Below the pieces are notes generated by a model that was not told the DNA's origin, did not search any database, and saw only the letters and a program-made list of their open reading frames with translations. Made by a program: the position numbers and the translations under genes. Shown here in pieces: positions 7,887-17,311 of a stretch of 64,000 nucleotides of DNA. Source of the DNA: Clostridia bacterium (GTDB lineage Bacteria; Bacillota; Clostridia; Christensenellales; Aristaeellaceae); NCBI GenBank assembly GCA_017543905.1, contig JAFYFC010000040.1, positions 1 through 64,000 of the forward strand, written 5' to 3'. Position 1 is the stretch's first letter; each line of letters opens with the position of its first letter.

Positions 7887-9052
7887 TTTTTGAATACCTT
7901 TTCGAATATGTCGAGCGCCTCGTCGATTATGTCCTCTGTGAGCGTAGCCATATAGCTGGTACGCAGCAGGCAGTTGCCGGGCTGCGTGGCGGGCGGCAGC
8001 ACGGGATTTACGTACACGCCCTCGTTAAACAGCTCCTTGGCCTTGATGAGCGTATTCTCCGCTTCGTAGGTGTAAACGGGTATTATGGGAGTGTCCGCCT
8101 CTATTATCGGAATGTTCTTTTTGCGGAAGCCTGCGCGCGCGTAGGAGCTGAGGCGCGACAGTCTTTCGACACGCTCGGGCTCGCGCTTTATTATTCTGAG
8201 CGCGGTCAGCGCGGCGGCACAGTTGGCAGGCGGCATCGAAGCTGAGAATATGTACGGGCGTGAAGTATGCTGAACGAAATTCACCACGCGCTCGCTTGCA
8301 GCCATGAAGCCGCCCAGCGAAGCGAGGGATTTCGAGAACGTGCCCATGTAGATGTCCACCTTGTCCTCAAGGCCGAAGTAGCTTGCGCTGCCGCGCCCGC
8401 CCTTGCCTATAACGCCCAGCGCGTGGGAATCGTCCACCATCACGCGCGCGCCGTACTTTTCCGCCAGAGCGCAGATCTCAGGCAGCTTCGCGATGTCGCC
8501 GCCCATCGAGAATACGCCGTCGGTAATGATCAGTCTGCCGGCGTTGTCGGGCAGCTTGGCAAGCTGCTTTTCAAGCGCGTCCATATCTCCGTGCGGATAT
8601 GTGAGCATGCGTCCGTAGCTCAAGCGGCAGCCGTCGTATATGCTGGCGTGGTTTTCCGCGTCGCAGATGGCGTAATCGCCGTGCCCTACCAAAGACGCGA
8701 TTATGCCCAGATTGCTCTGAAAGCCCGTAGACCAGGTGACTGCGCCGTCCTTGCCGAGAAATTCGGCAAGCTCCTGTTCGAGCTCCAGATGCATCCTGAG
8801 CGTACCGTTCAGGAAGCGCGAGCCGGAGCAGCCGGAGCCGTACTGCTCGTATGCCTTTATACCCGCCTCTATGACCTCCGGATGCACCGTCAGTCCCAGA
8901 TAGTTGTTGCTGCCCAGCATAATGCGGCGCTTGCCTTCCATTATGACCTGCGTATCCTGCCTGGATTCCAGCGCGTGGAAGTAAGGATATATGCCCTGCG
9001 CCTTCAGTTCGTCCGGCAGCTTGTAGAGTTGGCACTTCTCGAAAATATCCAT
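7883..9052 (-). CDS. Serine palmitoyltransferase-like alpha-oxoamine synthase (PLP enzyme)
   Basis: 389 residues, fold-type I PLP enzyme of the family that contains Kbl, BioF, HemA and Spt. Visible residues: His135 in DAENHASI (stacks on PLP), Asp207 and His210 in VDDSHALG, Schiff-base Lys241 in GTFSKSLASLGGF, and Arg364 in PPATQPGNCLLR. The N-terminal LKAQGIYPYFHALES, the YGSGCSGSRFLNGTL stretch and the PVLPPAT segment are closer, from memory, to Bacteroides-type serine palmitoyltransferase than to Kbl or BioF. The reaction would be decarboxylative condensation of an amino acid (Ser, Ala, Gly or cysteate) with a long acyl thioester. The gene has a near-consensus promoter at 9091 and GGAGG before the ATG. 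Family assignment is firm; substrate is not. Confidence 0.88.
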   Translation of the reverse strand: MDIFEKCQLYKLPDELKAQGIYPYFHALESRQDTQVIMEGKRRIMLGSNNYLGLTVHPEVIEAGIKAYEQYGSGCSGSRFLNGTLRMHLELEQELAEFLGKDGAVTWSTGFQSNLGIIASLVGHGDYAICDAENHASIYDGCRLSYGRMLTYPHGDMDALEKQLAKLPDNAGRLIITDGVFSMGGDIAKLPEICALAEKYGARVMVDDSHALGVIGKGGRGSASYFGLEDKVDIYMGTFSKSLASLGGFMAASERVVNFVQHTSRPYIFSASMPPANCAAALTALRIIKREPERVERLSRLSSYARAGFRKKNIPIIEADTPIIPVYTYEAENTLIKAKELFNEGVYVNPVLPPATQPGNCLLRTSYMATLTEDIIDEALDIFEKVFKK

Positions 9053-9090
9053 ATTGCCTCCGTTTATCGTCGCATTGAAAATAATGGCTA

Positions 9091-9119
9091 ATTTTATCAG
9101 TTTGAATCGGCTTTGTCAA
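9091..9119 (-). promoter_or_regulatory. Near-consensus promoter of the Spt-like/SDR operon
   Basis: TTGACA (9114-9119), 17-base spacer, TGA-TAAAAT (-10 at 9091-9096) on the minus strand. This is among the strongest promoters in the window. Confidence 0.8.
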
Positions 9120-9148
9120 GCCGTCCGCTGCGGCGGCGCGTACCTTCG

Positions 9149-12100
9149 TCAGAACGGACGAAGCTCGGCTATGCAGACGCCGTAATCGGGATCGGTGTAC
9201 CTGCTGCCCTTGTATACGCTGTCGATCACCAGCTTGAATACCGAGCCGGTAACGGGCGAAGGGAACACCACGCTCTGTTCGGCGTTTCCGTCTCTTAACG
9301 TAAAGCTGCCCACGAGCACGCCGTCTATGTACACAGAGCAGTCCTTTACACGGCAGTTCCTCTCCTGATAGATTCCCTTGTCGAGCCCGTAGGACTTGCC
9401 GTTGTTTATGGAGAAGCCGCTGAATTTGTATTCGTAGCCGTCGGTAACTGCGAGCTGCACCCAAGCGCCTTCCCTGTCGCCCCACGAATCCCACGAGGAA
9501 TCGATGTCTCCGTCCACGAGGTTGCCGGGAGATACCGGCGGATCGTTGGGCTCGTAGTACGAGCTTGCGGTGCACGCCCAGTAGCTCGAATAACCCGCAA
9601 TCGAGGGACTGTGATCGTTGTATATCACCTTTTCGCCGTCTGCGGCCGAGTATACGGTATAGTTTCTGCCGTCCGTACTCGCGTATACCGCCGCGCCGCC
9701 CGTCTCCTCCGTATCGGAATACGCGGTCATGCCGTATACGACGGGTATGCCCACGATCTTGCTGGTATACGTGTCCCCGCTGTACTCGTCCGTATGCTGC
9801 AGGGTGTAGTCCATAAACCCGCTGCCCGTGCCCGTCATGTTAATGCGGTAATCGCACGCAGCGTCAAGGCGCAGGACCTTGCGTTCGTTGCCTGCGCCCT
9901 CGAACTGGAGAGTGCCGAAGGACGTACGCGTATTATTCGCGTCGAGCGTTTCTCCAAGGAACGTGACGCTTACGTCGACAGGGCAGTCCACCGTCACTAT
10001 GACCCTCTGGGATTTGGTAAGCGTATCGAGTATATCCGAGAATATGCCCGAGAACTGATACGAGGTCGTGACGTTGTAGAATTTGCCGCCGCCTCCGGCT
10101 ATGTATCTGAGCACGTCCTCACACTCCTTGCGGTAGGCAGGCGAGACGTCGTGCAGGAAGCCTACCGAGTAAACGTCCACATAGCCCAGCGCATGCAGAC
10201 GGTCGGCTTCTCTGTACACGCTGTCAAGTGAATCCGTGGGCTGGCCGTCGCTCATGAATATCACGCAGATGCGCCTGTTTTTAAGACCCTGCGCGTCCAG
10301 CGCGGCCTTGCGGGAAATCGCGCTTTCCCTTGCGCGGGCAAGCGCCGCAGCCATAGCGGTATTGCCGCCTGAGGACAGATTGCTGATCGACGAAAGTATG
10401 GAGCCGCGCGAGCCGGACGTGACGAAGCCGCTTATCGTATAGGCTCCCGTATTGTATTCCATCAAGGAGAGATACGAATCCGCGCTCCTGTCGAACAGGT
10501 CGTTTACGAGCTGGGAGGCTGTCTGTCTGAGCGTGCTTATCGGCGTGCCGCTCATGCTCCCGGAGGTGTCGACCACGAGCAGGAAATCATAGCTCGCCAG
10601 CTTCGTCAGCGTGCAATTAAAGCCCTTGAAGCTGCCGTCTGCAAGCGTATTCGCGCCCACATAGTGCTTGTGCAGCGTGTAGCCGGCCTTTGTGGCGGTG
10701 CAGTACTTGATATTAATGTACTTATCCGAGGTCAGCCTGATTTCCCATTTGCCGGCAAAGTTGGTAACGCCTGACGCGAGCAGCGTGCCGTCTGCTGCTC
10801 GAATGCAGACGTCCGCACCCGAAATCGGCTGCTTCGTCTGTCTGTCGGTTACCGTTCCGGAAAGTAGCGTTTCTGCGGGTCTGAGCGTCACGTCCGCAGT
10901 GTAATACGAGCCGTTTTTGGTATATGCAGAGGAAAAAACGACATCCTTTGATTCGTACCCCGCGCCGGTGTAATTGCACGAAACGGCCTCGCCGTTCTGC
11001 GCGTTTATCAGATAAAAGCCGTCTGTGCCCGACACGGTGCCGTCCTGCGTGCCGTCCGCGTGCGTAACGGTCACGATCACGGCGTTTATCGGTTTTCCGG
11101 TCACTTCGTTCCTGATCGTGCCCGCAAGCGACACGCCGCACAGAAGGTTCGGCGCGCCGTTTGTGTCCTCGTCGAGAGTCGCTTCCACCGTATCTGTATA
11201 GCCCGCAAAATCCGCCTTGAAGCGGTAATCACCGTATTTTCCGGAGAACCTGTAAACGCCCTTCTCGTCCGTGACGAGCATCCGGCCCAGGGGCTTATAA
11301 CGTCCGTTTTCTTTATACTCTACCTCCACGTACGCGCCGCTTACCGCCCTGTTGTCGCCGTTGGTCTGGGTGAACACCCTCCCCTGGAACGTATGCCTGC
11401 CCACGACGATGTCCGGCATTTGCATATCGTGCCCGAGCGTCAGGCTTGCGGTTGACGAGTATTTCTCGCCCTCGTATACGACGGACGCGGTGTAGGTGCC
11501 GTCAGTGCTTACAAACCTATATACGCCGTTCTCGTCCGTGGTATCGGTCCATATGCTGAATACTGCGCTTGCTGCGTCAAGCGAAACATCCACGCCCGCG
11601 CAGGGAATTCCGTTCGCATCGACCACGCGTCCGCTGTACGTGAGCTCAAGGTCTATGTCATTGACGTCGTTGCCGTCTTCACGCGATACGACGAACAAGG
11701 TCTGGTACGCCTTCTGCTCGCCGAGCTCCGCCTGAACGGCGTATACTCCGAAGGGCAGATCGCTTATTTCGTACATCCCGTTTTTATCCGTGTATAATTC
11801 CGGCATTTTGTATTCCGAATAATTATGATTGAGCCAGCGGAACAGCCTTATGCGGGCGTGTTCGACGGTCGCCTTCGGCGCTACCGCCTTATTCGCGTAC
11901 ACCTTGCCGCTTATGCTGCCCTCCGCCGTGCCGTACAACGCGGGATCGCCGCCGCCTGCCGGATACATGCTTATGTGATTCGCATCGTTCTGTCCGTTCA
12001 GACTCTGACTCATCAGCAGCGTATACATATGCTGCTGCGAAGACGCGCCGTGCATTCGGGATATTATGCCCGACAGCTCGTCGCGAACACTGTACTCCGT

Positions 12101-13774
12101 TCCGGCCTCGAACCTGCTTCTGACGCCCGCATATATGTCGTCGTACAACGCGGTCGTTATCCTGAGTGTATCAAGCTTCGCCTGCTGCAATTTGTAGGGG
12201 TCGCTGCACGCGATCACCGCCGTCGCGCCGCGGTCGAGGAAGAAATCTATCAGCTCCTGATCCATTGCTGCATAACAGATGAACAGCTGCACCACCGTGT
12301 TGTCGAACAGCCGGTCGCCTATGTACTGCTCCAGGTATTTGTAGGTGACCACCTTGTCGAATTTAAGCCCCCACTTCATCAGGAAGCTCGGCTCAAGATC
12401 CAGCACTTCGCTCACCTGATCGAAGCAGCCCATAACATCGTTTGTATCGACATGGTCAATCTCAAAGAAGGTACGCCCATAGATACGGCCGCCGTGAGCA
12501 CCGATCAGCAGCAGTCCGCAGTCGGTATACTCTCCGCTCTCGATGCAGTCGCGGGCGTCCTGATCCGTCAGAGAGATAAACCTGAGCCCGCCCTTGTCGT
12601 TGCTAAAGTCATTAAGGAACGCGGTGGCGAACGAGCCGAATTCGCTCATTACACTATCCTCCGGAGCGAATACCATAAGCTGCAGGTTGTTATTCGTAGG
12701 CGCTATGCTCGAAAGCACGGTCATGTCCGCTGTGGACAAACCGCTCGTATACGCTTCGTAGGCCTCAGACGCCGTCACAGCGCCTGCCGCGTCGTCCGGA
12801 GTGTCGTAGTACAGGCAGGGAACGCCGTCGTTTGAAAGTATCAAAAGCACGCCGTCCTCTATCAGCGTTTCCTTTACGAGGCCGTTTGCTTCAAGGTATT
12901 CGGCGCCCGCCGCGATCGCTTCGGGAGAGTATGCGTCCTCATAGCCGCAGAATAAGAGATAATCCTGCATGGAGATGAACGCCGCGTCTATCTCCGCAAG
13001 CGCTGCGTCCGCTTCCTCCTGAGAAAGCACCTTAGGCCCTGACTTTTCTCCTGTCCTTTGTTCGCGCTCAGGGGTCACGACGACCTCGGGAGTTCCGCGT
13101 TCCCGCGTTCCGCTCCCGCCCTCCGCAGACGTGCCTGTGCCGCTTTGCCCGCCGCTCTCCGGAGACAGGGATTCCCCGCTCAGCGTGAACAGCTCAGTTT
13201 CCAGCAATTCCCCGCAGACTATGCAGCTTCTGCTGCGCACGCCGGGAGCGTCCCCGGTAGGCTCAAGCCTTGTTTCCCACTCGCCCGGAGTGTGTGAGGC
13301 AGGTATGACCTCGTAGCTGTCTGCAAAAAGCTGTCCGCAGCCCGCGCAAACCAGCGCCCTGCCGCCGTCATGAGTGCAGTCCGGTTCGAGGACCGTATGG
13401 TACACGGCATTCGGCGAATGATGCCCGTCCCTGCACACGCATACGCTGTACTCGCCCCGGCTGTAGGCGTAGAATTTAAATCCGGCGCCCGCTTTTATCT
13501 CCTGCGATATACGAACGTTCTCCCCCGCCTGCAGATAGCCGTACTCCGAGCCTGCGACGTAGGTGACTGCGCTGTCCGAAAGGTTTATAAGCCTCAGATA
13601 ACAGGTAAGCGCTTTGTCTTCACGGATTTCGAAGGTGTATTCTCCCGAAACGGTTTGCACGACGCCGTACTTATCATCGTCAAACACGTTTGCGGCTTCC
13701 GCGCCCGACTGAACGGGAATAAGCCCCGGCAGAAGCACGCACAGTATAAGCAGTACAGACATAAGCCTTTTCAT
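9149..13774 (-). CDS. Large secreted multidomain protein: caspase-like, regulatory-like repeats, von Willebrand A, discoidin-like
   Basis: 1541 residues. Signal peptide 1-27; a Cys-rich stretch at about 130-195 with two CxxCG pairs; a Ser/Gly/Glu linker at about 200-245. Residues about 350-600 resemble a caspase-type (C11/C25/CHAT) fold: a hydrophobic strand ending in IGAHGG (His427) and another ending in LFICYA (Cys500). Four carboxypeptidase-regulatory-like beta domains follow at about 618-720, 711-790, 793-885 and 880-1060. A von Willebrand A domain comes next with an intact MIDAS (DTSGS at 1069-1073, Thr1139, Asp1176), then a C-terminal F5/8-type domain at about 1410-1540. No sortase motif is seen. 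A surface or secreted adhesion/processing protein is likely; protease activity is inferred. Confidence 0.8.
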   Translation of the reverse strand: MKRLMSVLLILCVLLPGLIPVQSGAEAANVFDDDKYGVVQTVSGEYTFEIREDKALTCYLRLINLSDSAVTYVAGSEYGYLQAGENVRISQEIKAGAGFKFYAYSRGEYSVCVCRDGHHSPNAVYHTVLEPDCTHDGGRALVCAGCGQLFADSYEVIPASHTPGEWETRLEPTGDAPGVRSRSCIVCGELLETELFTLSGESLSPESGGQSGTGTSAEGGSGTRERGTPEVVVTPEREQRTGEKSGPKVLSQEEADAALAEIDAAFISMQDYLLFCGYEDAYSPEAIAAGAEYLEANGLVKETLIEDGVLLILSNDGVPCLYYDTPDDAAGAVTASEAYEAYTSGLSTADMTVLSSIAPTNNNLQLMVFAPEDSVMSEFGSFATAFLNDFSNDKGGLRFISLTDQDARDCIESGEYTDCGLLLIGAHGGRIYGRTFFEIDHVDTNDVMGCFDQVSEVLDLEPSFLMKWGLKFDKVVTYKYLEQYIGDRLFDNTVVQLFICYAAMDQELIDFFLDRGATAVIACSDPYKLQQAKLDTLRITTALYDDIYAGVRSRFEAGTEYSVRDELSGIISRMHGASSQQHMYTLLMSQSLNGQNDANHISMYPAGGGDPALYGTAEGSISGKVYANKAVAPKATVEHARIRLFRWLNHNYSEYKMPELYTDKNGMYEISDLPFGVYAVQAELGEQKAYQTLFVVSREDGNDVNDIDLELTYSGRVVDANGIPCAGVDVSLDAASAVFSIWTDTTDENGVYRFVSTDGTYTASVVYEGEKYSSTASLTLGHDMQMPDIVVGRHTFQGRVFTQTNGDNRAVSGAYVEVEYKENGRYKPLGRMLVTDEKGVYRFSGKYGDYRFKADFAGYTDTVEATLDEDTNGAPNLLCGVSLAGTIRNEVTGKPINAVIVTVTHADGTQDGTVSGTDGFYLINAQNGEAVSCNYTGAGYESKDVVFSSAYTKNGSYYTADVTLRPAETLLSGTVTDRQTKQPISGADVCIRAADGTLLASGVTNFAGKWEIRLTSDKYINIKYCTATKAGYTLHKHYVGANTLADGSFKGFNCTLTKLASYDFLLVVDTSGSMSGTPISTLRQTASQLVNDLFDRSADSYLSLMEYNTGAYTISGFVTSGSRGSILSSISNLSSGGNTAMAAALARARESAISRKAALDAQGLKNRRICVIFMSDGQPTDSLDSVYREADRLHALGYVDVYSVGFLHDVSPAYRKECEDVLRYIAGGGGKFYNVTTSYQFSGIFSDILDTLTKSQRVIVTVDCPVDVSVTFLGETLDANNTRTSFGTLQFEGAGNERKVLRLDAACDYRINMTGTGSGFMDYTLQHTDEYSGDTYTSKIVGIPVVYGMTAYSDTEETGGAAVYASTDGRNYTVYSAADGEKVIYNDHSPSIAGYSSYWACTASSYYEPNDPPVSPGNLVDGDIDSSWDSWGDREGAWVQLAVTDGYEYKFSGFSINNGKSYGLDKGIYQERNCRVKDCSVYIDGVLVGSFTLRDGNAEQSVVFPSPVTGSVFKLVIDSVYKGSRYTDPDYGVCIAELRPF

Positions 13775-13918
13775 AATTCTTATTCCCCATATTAAAAGAT
13801 GCTTTGATTATAAGTCAATAATATGTTCATTCGTTTCCGTTTCTGCATAGATAGTATTAAGCTTTACTGTCTTTCATATTGATGCGTTATTATATTTTGT
13901 TTACACGTGCCAAATCAT

Positions 13919-13947
13919 TTGAAAAATTACAATCGCGGGTTTATAAT
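13919..13947 (+). promoter_or_regulatory. Sigma-A-type promoter of the TrmH-like gene
   Basis: TTGAAA (13919-13924), 17-base spacer, TATAAT (13942-13947), with GGAGG starting about 10 bases further on. It serves the plus-strand group at 13967-17308. Confidence 0.75.
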
Positions 13948-13966
13948 ACAGATAATGGAGGTGTGT

Positions 13967-14701
13967 ATGCCAAAGCTCGAGGCTTATTCAAAGCATCTGC
14001 CCTACAGCTACTGTCTTGGGCTGTATCCGTGCCTGTCGCTTATGGAGACGCGGCCGGAAACAGTCATGCGCCTGCTGCTTTCGGAGGACGCGCCGGAGGG
14101 CGATGGGGTAAGAAAGCTCAGGCGGCTGTGCGCGGAAAGCGGCGTACGCGAGGAATACGCCTCCCGGACGCTCAGGCGTGAGAGCGGCAAGGAAAACTGC
14201 TTTGCGGCTCTGGTGTTCAGAAAATACGACTGCGCGCTGAACGCGGATAAACCGCACGTCGTGCTGAACGCCATATCGGACGGCGGCAACCTCGGCACGA
14301 TCACGCGCTCTGCAGTCGGCTTCGGTTACAGGGACGTGGCCGTGATACGCCCCTGCGTCGACGTGTTCGAGCCGCACGTGCTGCGTTCGAGCATGGGCGC
14401 GGTGTTCAGGCTGCGCATATGCGTCTACGATACGTTCGACGAGTACCTTAAGGAGTTCCCCTCGCGGGAAATATATCCGTTCATGCTAGACGGAGCGAAG
14501 GCGCTGGACGAAGTTTCGCGCTCCGCGGGAAGTGTCCACACGCTGGTTTTCGGAAACGAGGCCGCGGGGCTGGACAGCGCATTTCGGTCCTACGGGCAAA
14601 GCGTTATAATACCTCAGTCGCGCGAGATAGACTCTCTGAACCTCTCCGTCGCGGCGTCGATAGCAATGTACGCGTTTTCAAGCGCGGGAAAGTGTAAATA
14701 A
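13967..14701 (+). CDS. SPOUT-class RNA 2'-O-methyltransferase (SpoU/TrmH family)
   Basis: 244 residues. The start at 13967 (MPKLEAYSKH) has GGAGG 6 bases upstream; an ATG 60 bases earlier lies upstream of the promoter -35 and is rejected. The knotted SPOUT domain occupies about 95-244, with motif 1 NAISDGGNLGTITRSA, motif 2 VFGNEAAGLD and motif 3 PQSREIDSLNLSVAASI. The N-terminal 90 residues replace the usual substrate-recognition domain and are not recognisable. The target (rRNA or tRNA) cannot be told from sequence. The oxidoreductase gene starts one base after the stop. Confidence 0.9.
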   Translation: MPKLEAYSKHLPYSYCLGLYPCLSLMETRPETVMRLLLSEDAPEGDGVRKLRRLCAESGVREEYASRTLRRESGKENCFAALVFRKYDCALNADKPHVVLNAISDGGNLGTITRSAVGFGYRDVAVIRPCVDVFEPHVLRSSMGAVFRLRICVYDTFDEYLKEFPSREIYPFMLDGAKALDEVSRSAGSVHTLVFGNEAAGLDSAFRSYGQSVIIPQSREIDSLNLSVAASIAMYAFSSAGKCK

Positions 14702-14702
14702 T

Positions 14703-15743
14703 ATGCAAAACAATGTTCTGCGGGCGGGTATCATAGGGCTCGGTTCGATAAGCCGCGTGCACGTCGACGCGCTCGAAAAGCTCGAAAGCGCCGAAATCCG
14801 CGCCGTGTGCGATATAGACGGCGAAAAGCTGGAAAAGGCAGTCAGGGAGACGGGCGCGAAAGCGTACTCCGACTGGCGCGAGCTTGTGAACGCGGGAGAC
14901 GTGGATATCGTGCACGTGCTTACTCCGCATTATCTGCACGCGCCAATGAGCATATACGCGCTCGGGCGCGGCAAGCACGTGCTGACCGAAAAGCCCATGG
15001 CGACGAGCACTGCGGACGCGCTTAAAATGATAGAAGCCGCCGACAGTTCCGCTTCGACGCTGAACGTGATATTCCAAAACCGCTATAACGATTCCACGCA
15101 GGAGCTGAAGCGCATAATCGATTCCGGCGAAGCAGGACGCCTGATCGGCGCGCGGGCGGTGATCTGCTGGCACAGGACCAGCGAATACTACGCGCAGGCT
15201 GACTGGCGCGGCAAAAAAGCCACCGAAGGCGGCGCGCTTTTGATAAACCAATGCATACACACGCTGGATCTGATTTCTTACCTGTGCGGGCCGATAAAGC
15301 GCGTAAGCGGGCGCGTTTCGACGGGTCTTCTTAAGGACGCGATAGAATGCGAGGACAACGCGCACGCGGTGTTCGAGTTCGAAAGCGGTCAGACCGGCGT
15401 TATTTTCGCCAGCAACAATTTCTGCGTTGACGCGCCTGTCATGCTCGAATGCGTGTTCGAAAACGGCGTGTACCAGCTTTGGGCGGAGAAGCTGTTCAGG
15501 CTCGTGGACGGCGTGCCCACGCTTATCGCGCGCGGCTCAGACGCGAAGGAGCTGGGCGTTAAAAGCTATTGGGGCGCAGGCCATCTTGCCCAGATCAAAG
15601 ACGTTTACGACTGCATACTCACGGGCCGCAGGTTTTCGATCGACGGGCGCAGCGCCTTCGGTGCGCTCGCACTTATCGAGGCGATATACAAATCCTCCGA
15701 AACCGGCGCGTGGGAAGAGCTTGTCAAACCGACCGGGGAGTGA
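14703..15743 (+). CDS. Gfo/Idh/MocA-family NAD(P)-dependent oxidoreductase
   Basis: 346 residues. An N-terminal Rossmann fold has GLGSISRVHVDAL at about 11-23 and the EKPMA segment (about 98-102, with the conserved Lys). The C-terminal alpha/beta domain carries a GGALLINQCIHTLDL motif whose His is the usual catalytic acid. These enzymes oxidise or reduce sugars, inositols or their derivatives; the substrate is not evident. It is joined to the TrmH-like gene with almost no gap and has only a weak ribosome site (GGGAAAG), so it is probably translated by coupling. A secreted protein follows after 5 bases. Confidence 0.92.
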   Translation: MQNNVLRAGIIGLGSISRVHVDALEKLESAEIRAVCDIDGEKLEKAVRETGAKAYSDWRELVNAGDVDIVHVLTPHYLHAPMSIYALGRGKHVLTEKPMATSTADALKMIEAADSSASTLNVIFQNRYNDSTQELKRIIDSGEAGRLIGARAVICWHRTSEYYAQADWRGKKATEGGALLINQCIHTLDLISYLCGPIKRVSGRVSTGLLKDAIECEDNAHAVFEFESGQTGVIFASNNFCVDAPVMLECVFENGVYQLWAEKLFRLVDGVPTLIARGSDAKELGVKSYWGAGHLAQIKDVYDCILTGRRFSIDGRSAFGALALIEAIYKSSETGAWEELVKPTGE

Positions 15744-15748
15744 TCATC

Positions 15749-17308
15749 ATGAAAAAAGCTATAATTCTTATCTGCGCATTTGCGCTGCTTGCGAGCGCTT
15801 TAGTGGCGCTCTGCGAAGAAGCATGCGAGCACAAGTGGAGCGCGTACAGCGTAGTTAACGAGCCCACCTGCACGAGCGAGGGGCTCGAAATACGCGTATG
15901 CGAAAAATGCGGCGCGACTGAAACCGAGATACTCGCAAAGACCGACCATTCCTACAGCGCGTGGCAGAAGCAGACCGACGTATATCATACGCGTACGTGC
16001 AGCGTATGCGGCGATACTCAAAGAGAGGAGCACGACAGCACCATACACAAGGACGTGACTACCGCGCGCGTCAATTGTCTGGGAAAGCGCGACTGCACCT
16101 GCGCCAAATGCGGCTATACGTACCGCAGGTATATTTCGGTCTATGAAAAGCTTTACCCGATGACCGGCACGGACGTGCTGGGTGACGGCAGCGCCTACAT
16201 CAAGGTAAACACAGTAAACCTCGCCGCAGGCAGCAGTAAGCCCATTACCTTGTATTCCGACGCCAAATACGAGCTGTTCGCCTCGACCGATTCCACCTTG
16301 CTCATATACGCGAACGCGGCAAACGGCCGCTTCACCGGCATAGAGCTTACGAACGGCAGCGCGGTCGTCTCTGTAAGCGGCGGCAGCGCGGAATTGGATT
16401 TCGCGATATCCAGCGGCAAAGCGGAATTATCCGCAGAGCTTGGTGAAGACGTAAAGTATCTTCGTCTCACAAACAAGAGCGGGCAGTTCGTGCAGGCCTC
16501 GGTAGCTCCCGCGGGACAGACGAAATACCTTGCCTACGTTACGAAAAGCACGCTGGACGGCAATTACCTGAGCGGCGAAATGCGCGCGTACTCCTCCGCG
16601 TCCCCGCGCATCGTTTTAAGCGGTAAGGGCAAGAGCTTCAGCGCGCAGCTGAAGGACGGGTCTCAGTATTCGAACGCGTACTGGAGCTATAACGGCAAGA
16701 ACGGAGGCATCAACTGTCAGGCGAGCGCCGGAAAAATCGTCGTGATGTCTGCCGGAAAGGCGCTGTTCGACGGTGCAGAAGGCGGGACGATGACCGAAAG
16801 CGAAGCAGCGGGCGGCTGGTACATAAGCATAAGCGACAATACGCTCGCGTACGCGTCGCCGGTCTACGCTTACGACGGAAGCTTGCTCGACAAAACCCCC
16901 GAGGAAGCCGACGCGCACGTACCGGACAGCGGCGAAACGGACGGCGATACCGACACGCAGTCTGCCGATACGGAGATAAGCGAGCCTCAGACGGTAAAGC
17001 TTTTGTATTACACCGAAGGATACGCAGGAGAAATCGGCAGTTCGCCGAAGGTAAGTATAAGCTACGACGGAGACGGACATATAACCGTGCGCGCGTCGAA
17101 CACTCCCGCAAATACCACGTTTGCGTATATACGGCTCACGCAGAATTATACCGGCGGCATGAAGATACTGAACGCCTACACCGCCGAAGCGGAGTTCGAG
17201 CTGCTCAGATACGAAAGCGACGTGACGATTTCCGTGGTGTACAAAGACAAAGCCGGAACAGAAAAAGCGGCGTCAAGCATAAGCTACAGGCTTTTGCCCT
17301 TCACCTGA
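15749..17308 (+). CDS. Secreted protein with N-terminal Cys-pair modules, function unknown
   Basis: 519 residues from the ATG at 15749, just after GGGGAG. A signal peptide spans about 1-22. Residues 25-125 hold repeated modules of the type H-x-W ... PTC ... G ... CxxCG (three Cys pairs: CEKCG, CSVCG, CAKCG), probably small metal- or disulfide-stabilised folds. The rest looks beta-rich, with Ser/Gly/Thr-rich segments, an acidic linker at about 385-410 and a final immunoglobulin-like region. The same CxxCG module occurs in the large protein at 9149. No enzyme motif and no LPxTG anchor were found. The gene converges on the minus-strand gene at 17312 with a 3-base gap and no evident shared terminator. 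Confidence 0.8.
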   Translation: MKKAIILICAFALLASALVALCEEACEHKWSAYSVVNEPTCTSEGLEIRVCEKCGATETEILAKTDHSYSAWQKQTDVYHTRTCSVCGDTQREEHDSTIHKDVTTARVNCLGKRDCTCAKCGYTYRRYISVYEKLYPMTGTDVLGDGSAYIKVNTVNLAAGSSKPITLYSDAKYELFASTDSTLLIYANAANGRFTGIELTNGSAVVSVSGGSAELDFAISSGKAELSAELGEDVKYLRLTNKSGQFVQASVAPAGQTKYLAYVTKSTLDGNYLSGEMRAYSSASPRIVLSGKGKSFSAQLKDGSQYSNAYWSYNGKNGGINCQASAGKIVVMSAGKALFDGAEGGTMTESEAAGGWYISISDNTLAYASPVYAYDGSLLDKTPEEADAHVPDSGETDGDTDTQSADTEISEPQTVKLLYYTEGYAGEIGSSPKVSISYDGDGHITVRASNTPANTTFAYIRLTQNYTGGMKILNAYTAEAEFELLRYESDVTISVVYKDKAGTEKAASSISYRLLPFT

Positions 17309-17311
17309 AAA

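Noticed and set aside
7092..9052. Threonine catabolism pair (2-amino-3-ketobutyrate ligase plus threonine dehydrogenase)
   Set aside because: The SDR is a classical TGxxxGIG/YxxxK type of 264 residues, unlike SDR-type threonine dehydrogenase, and the PLP enzyme matches Spt-like segments better.
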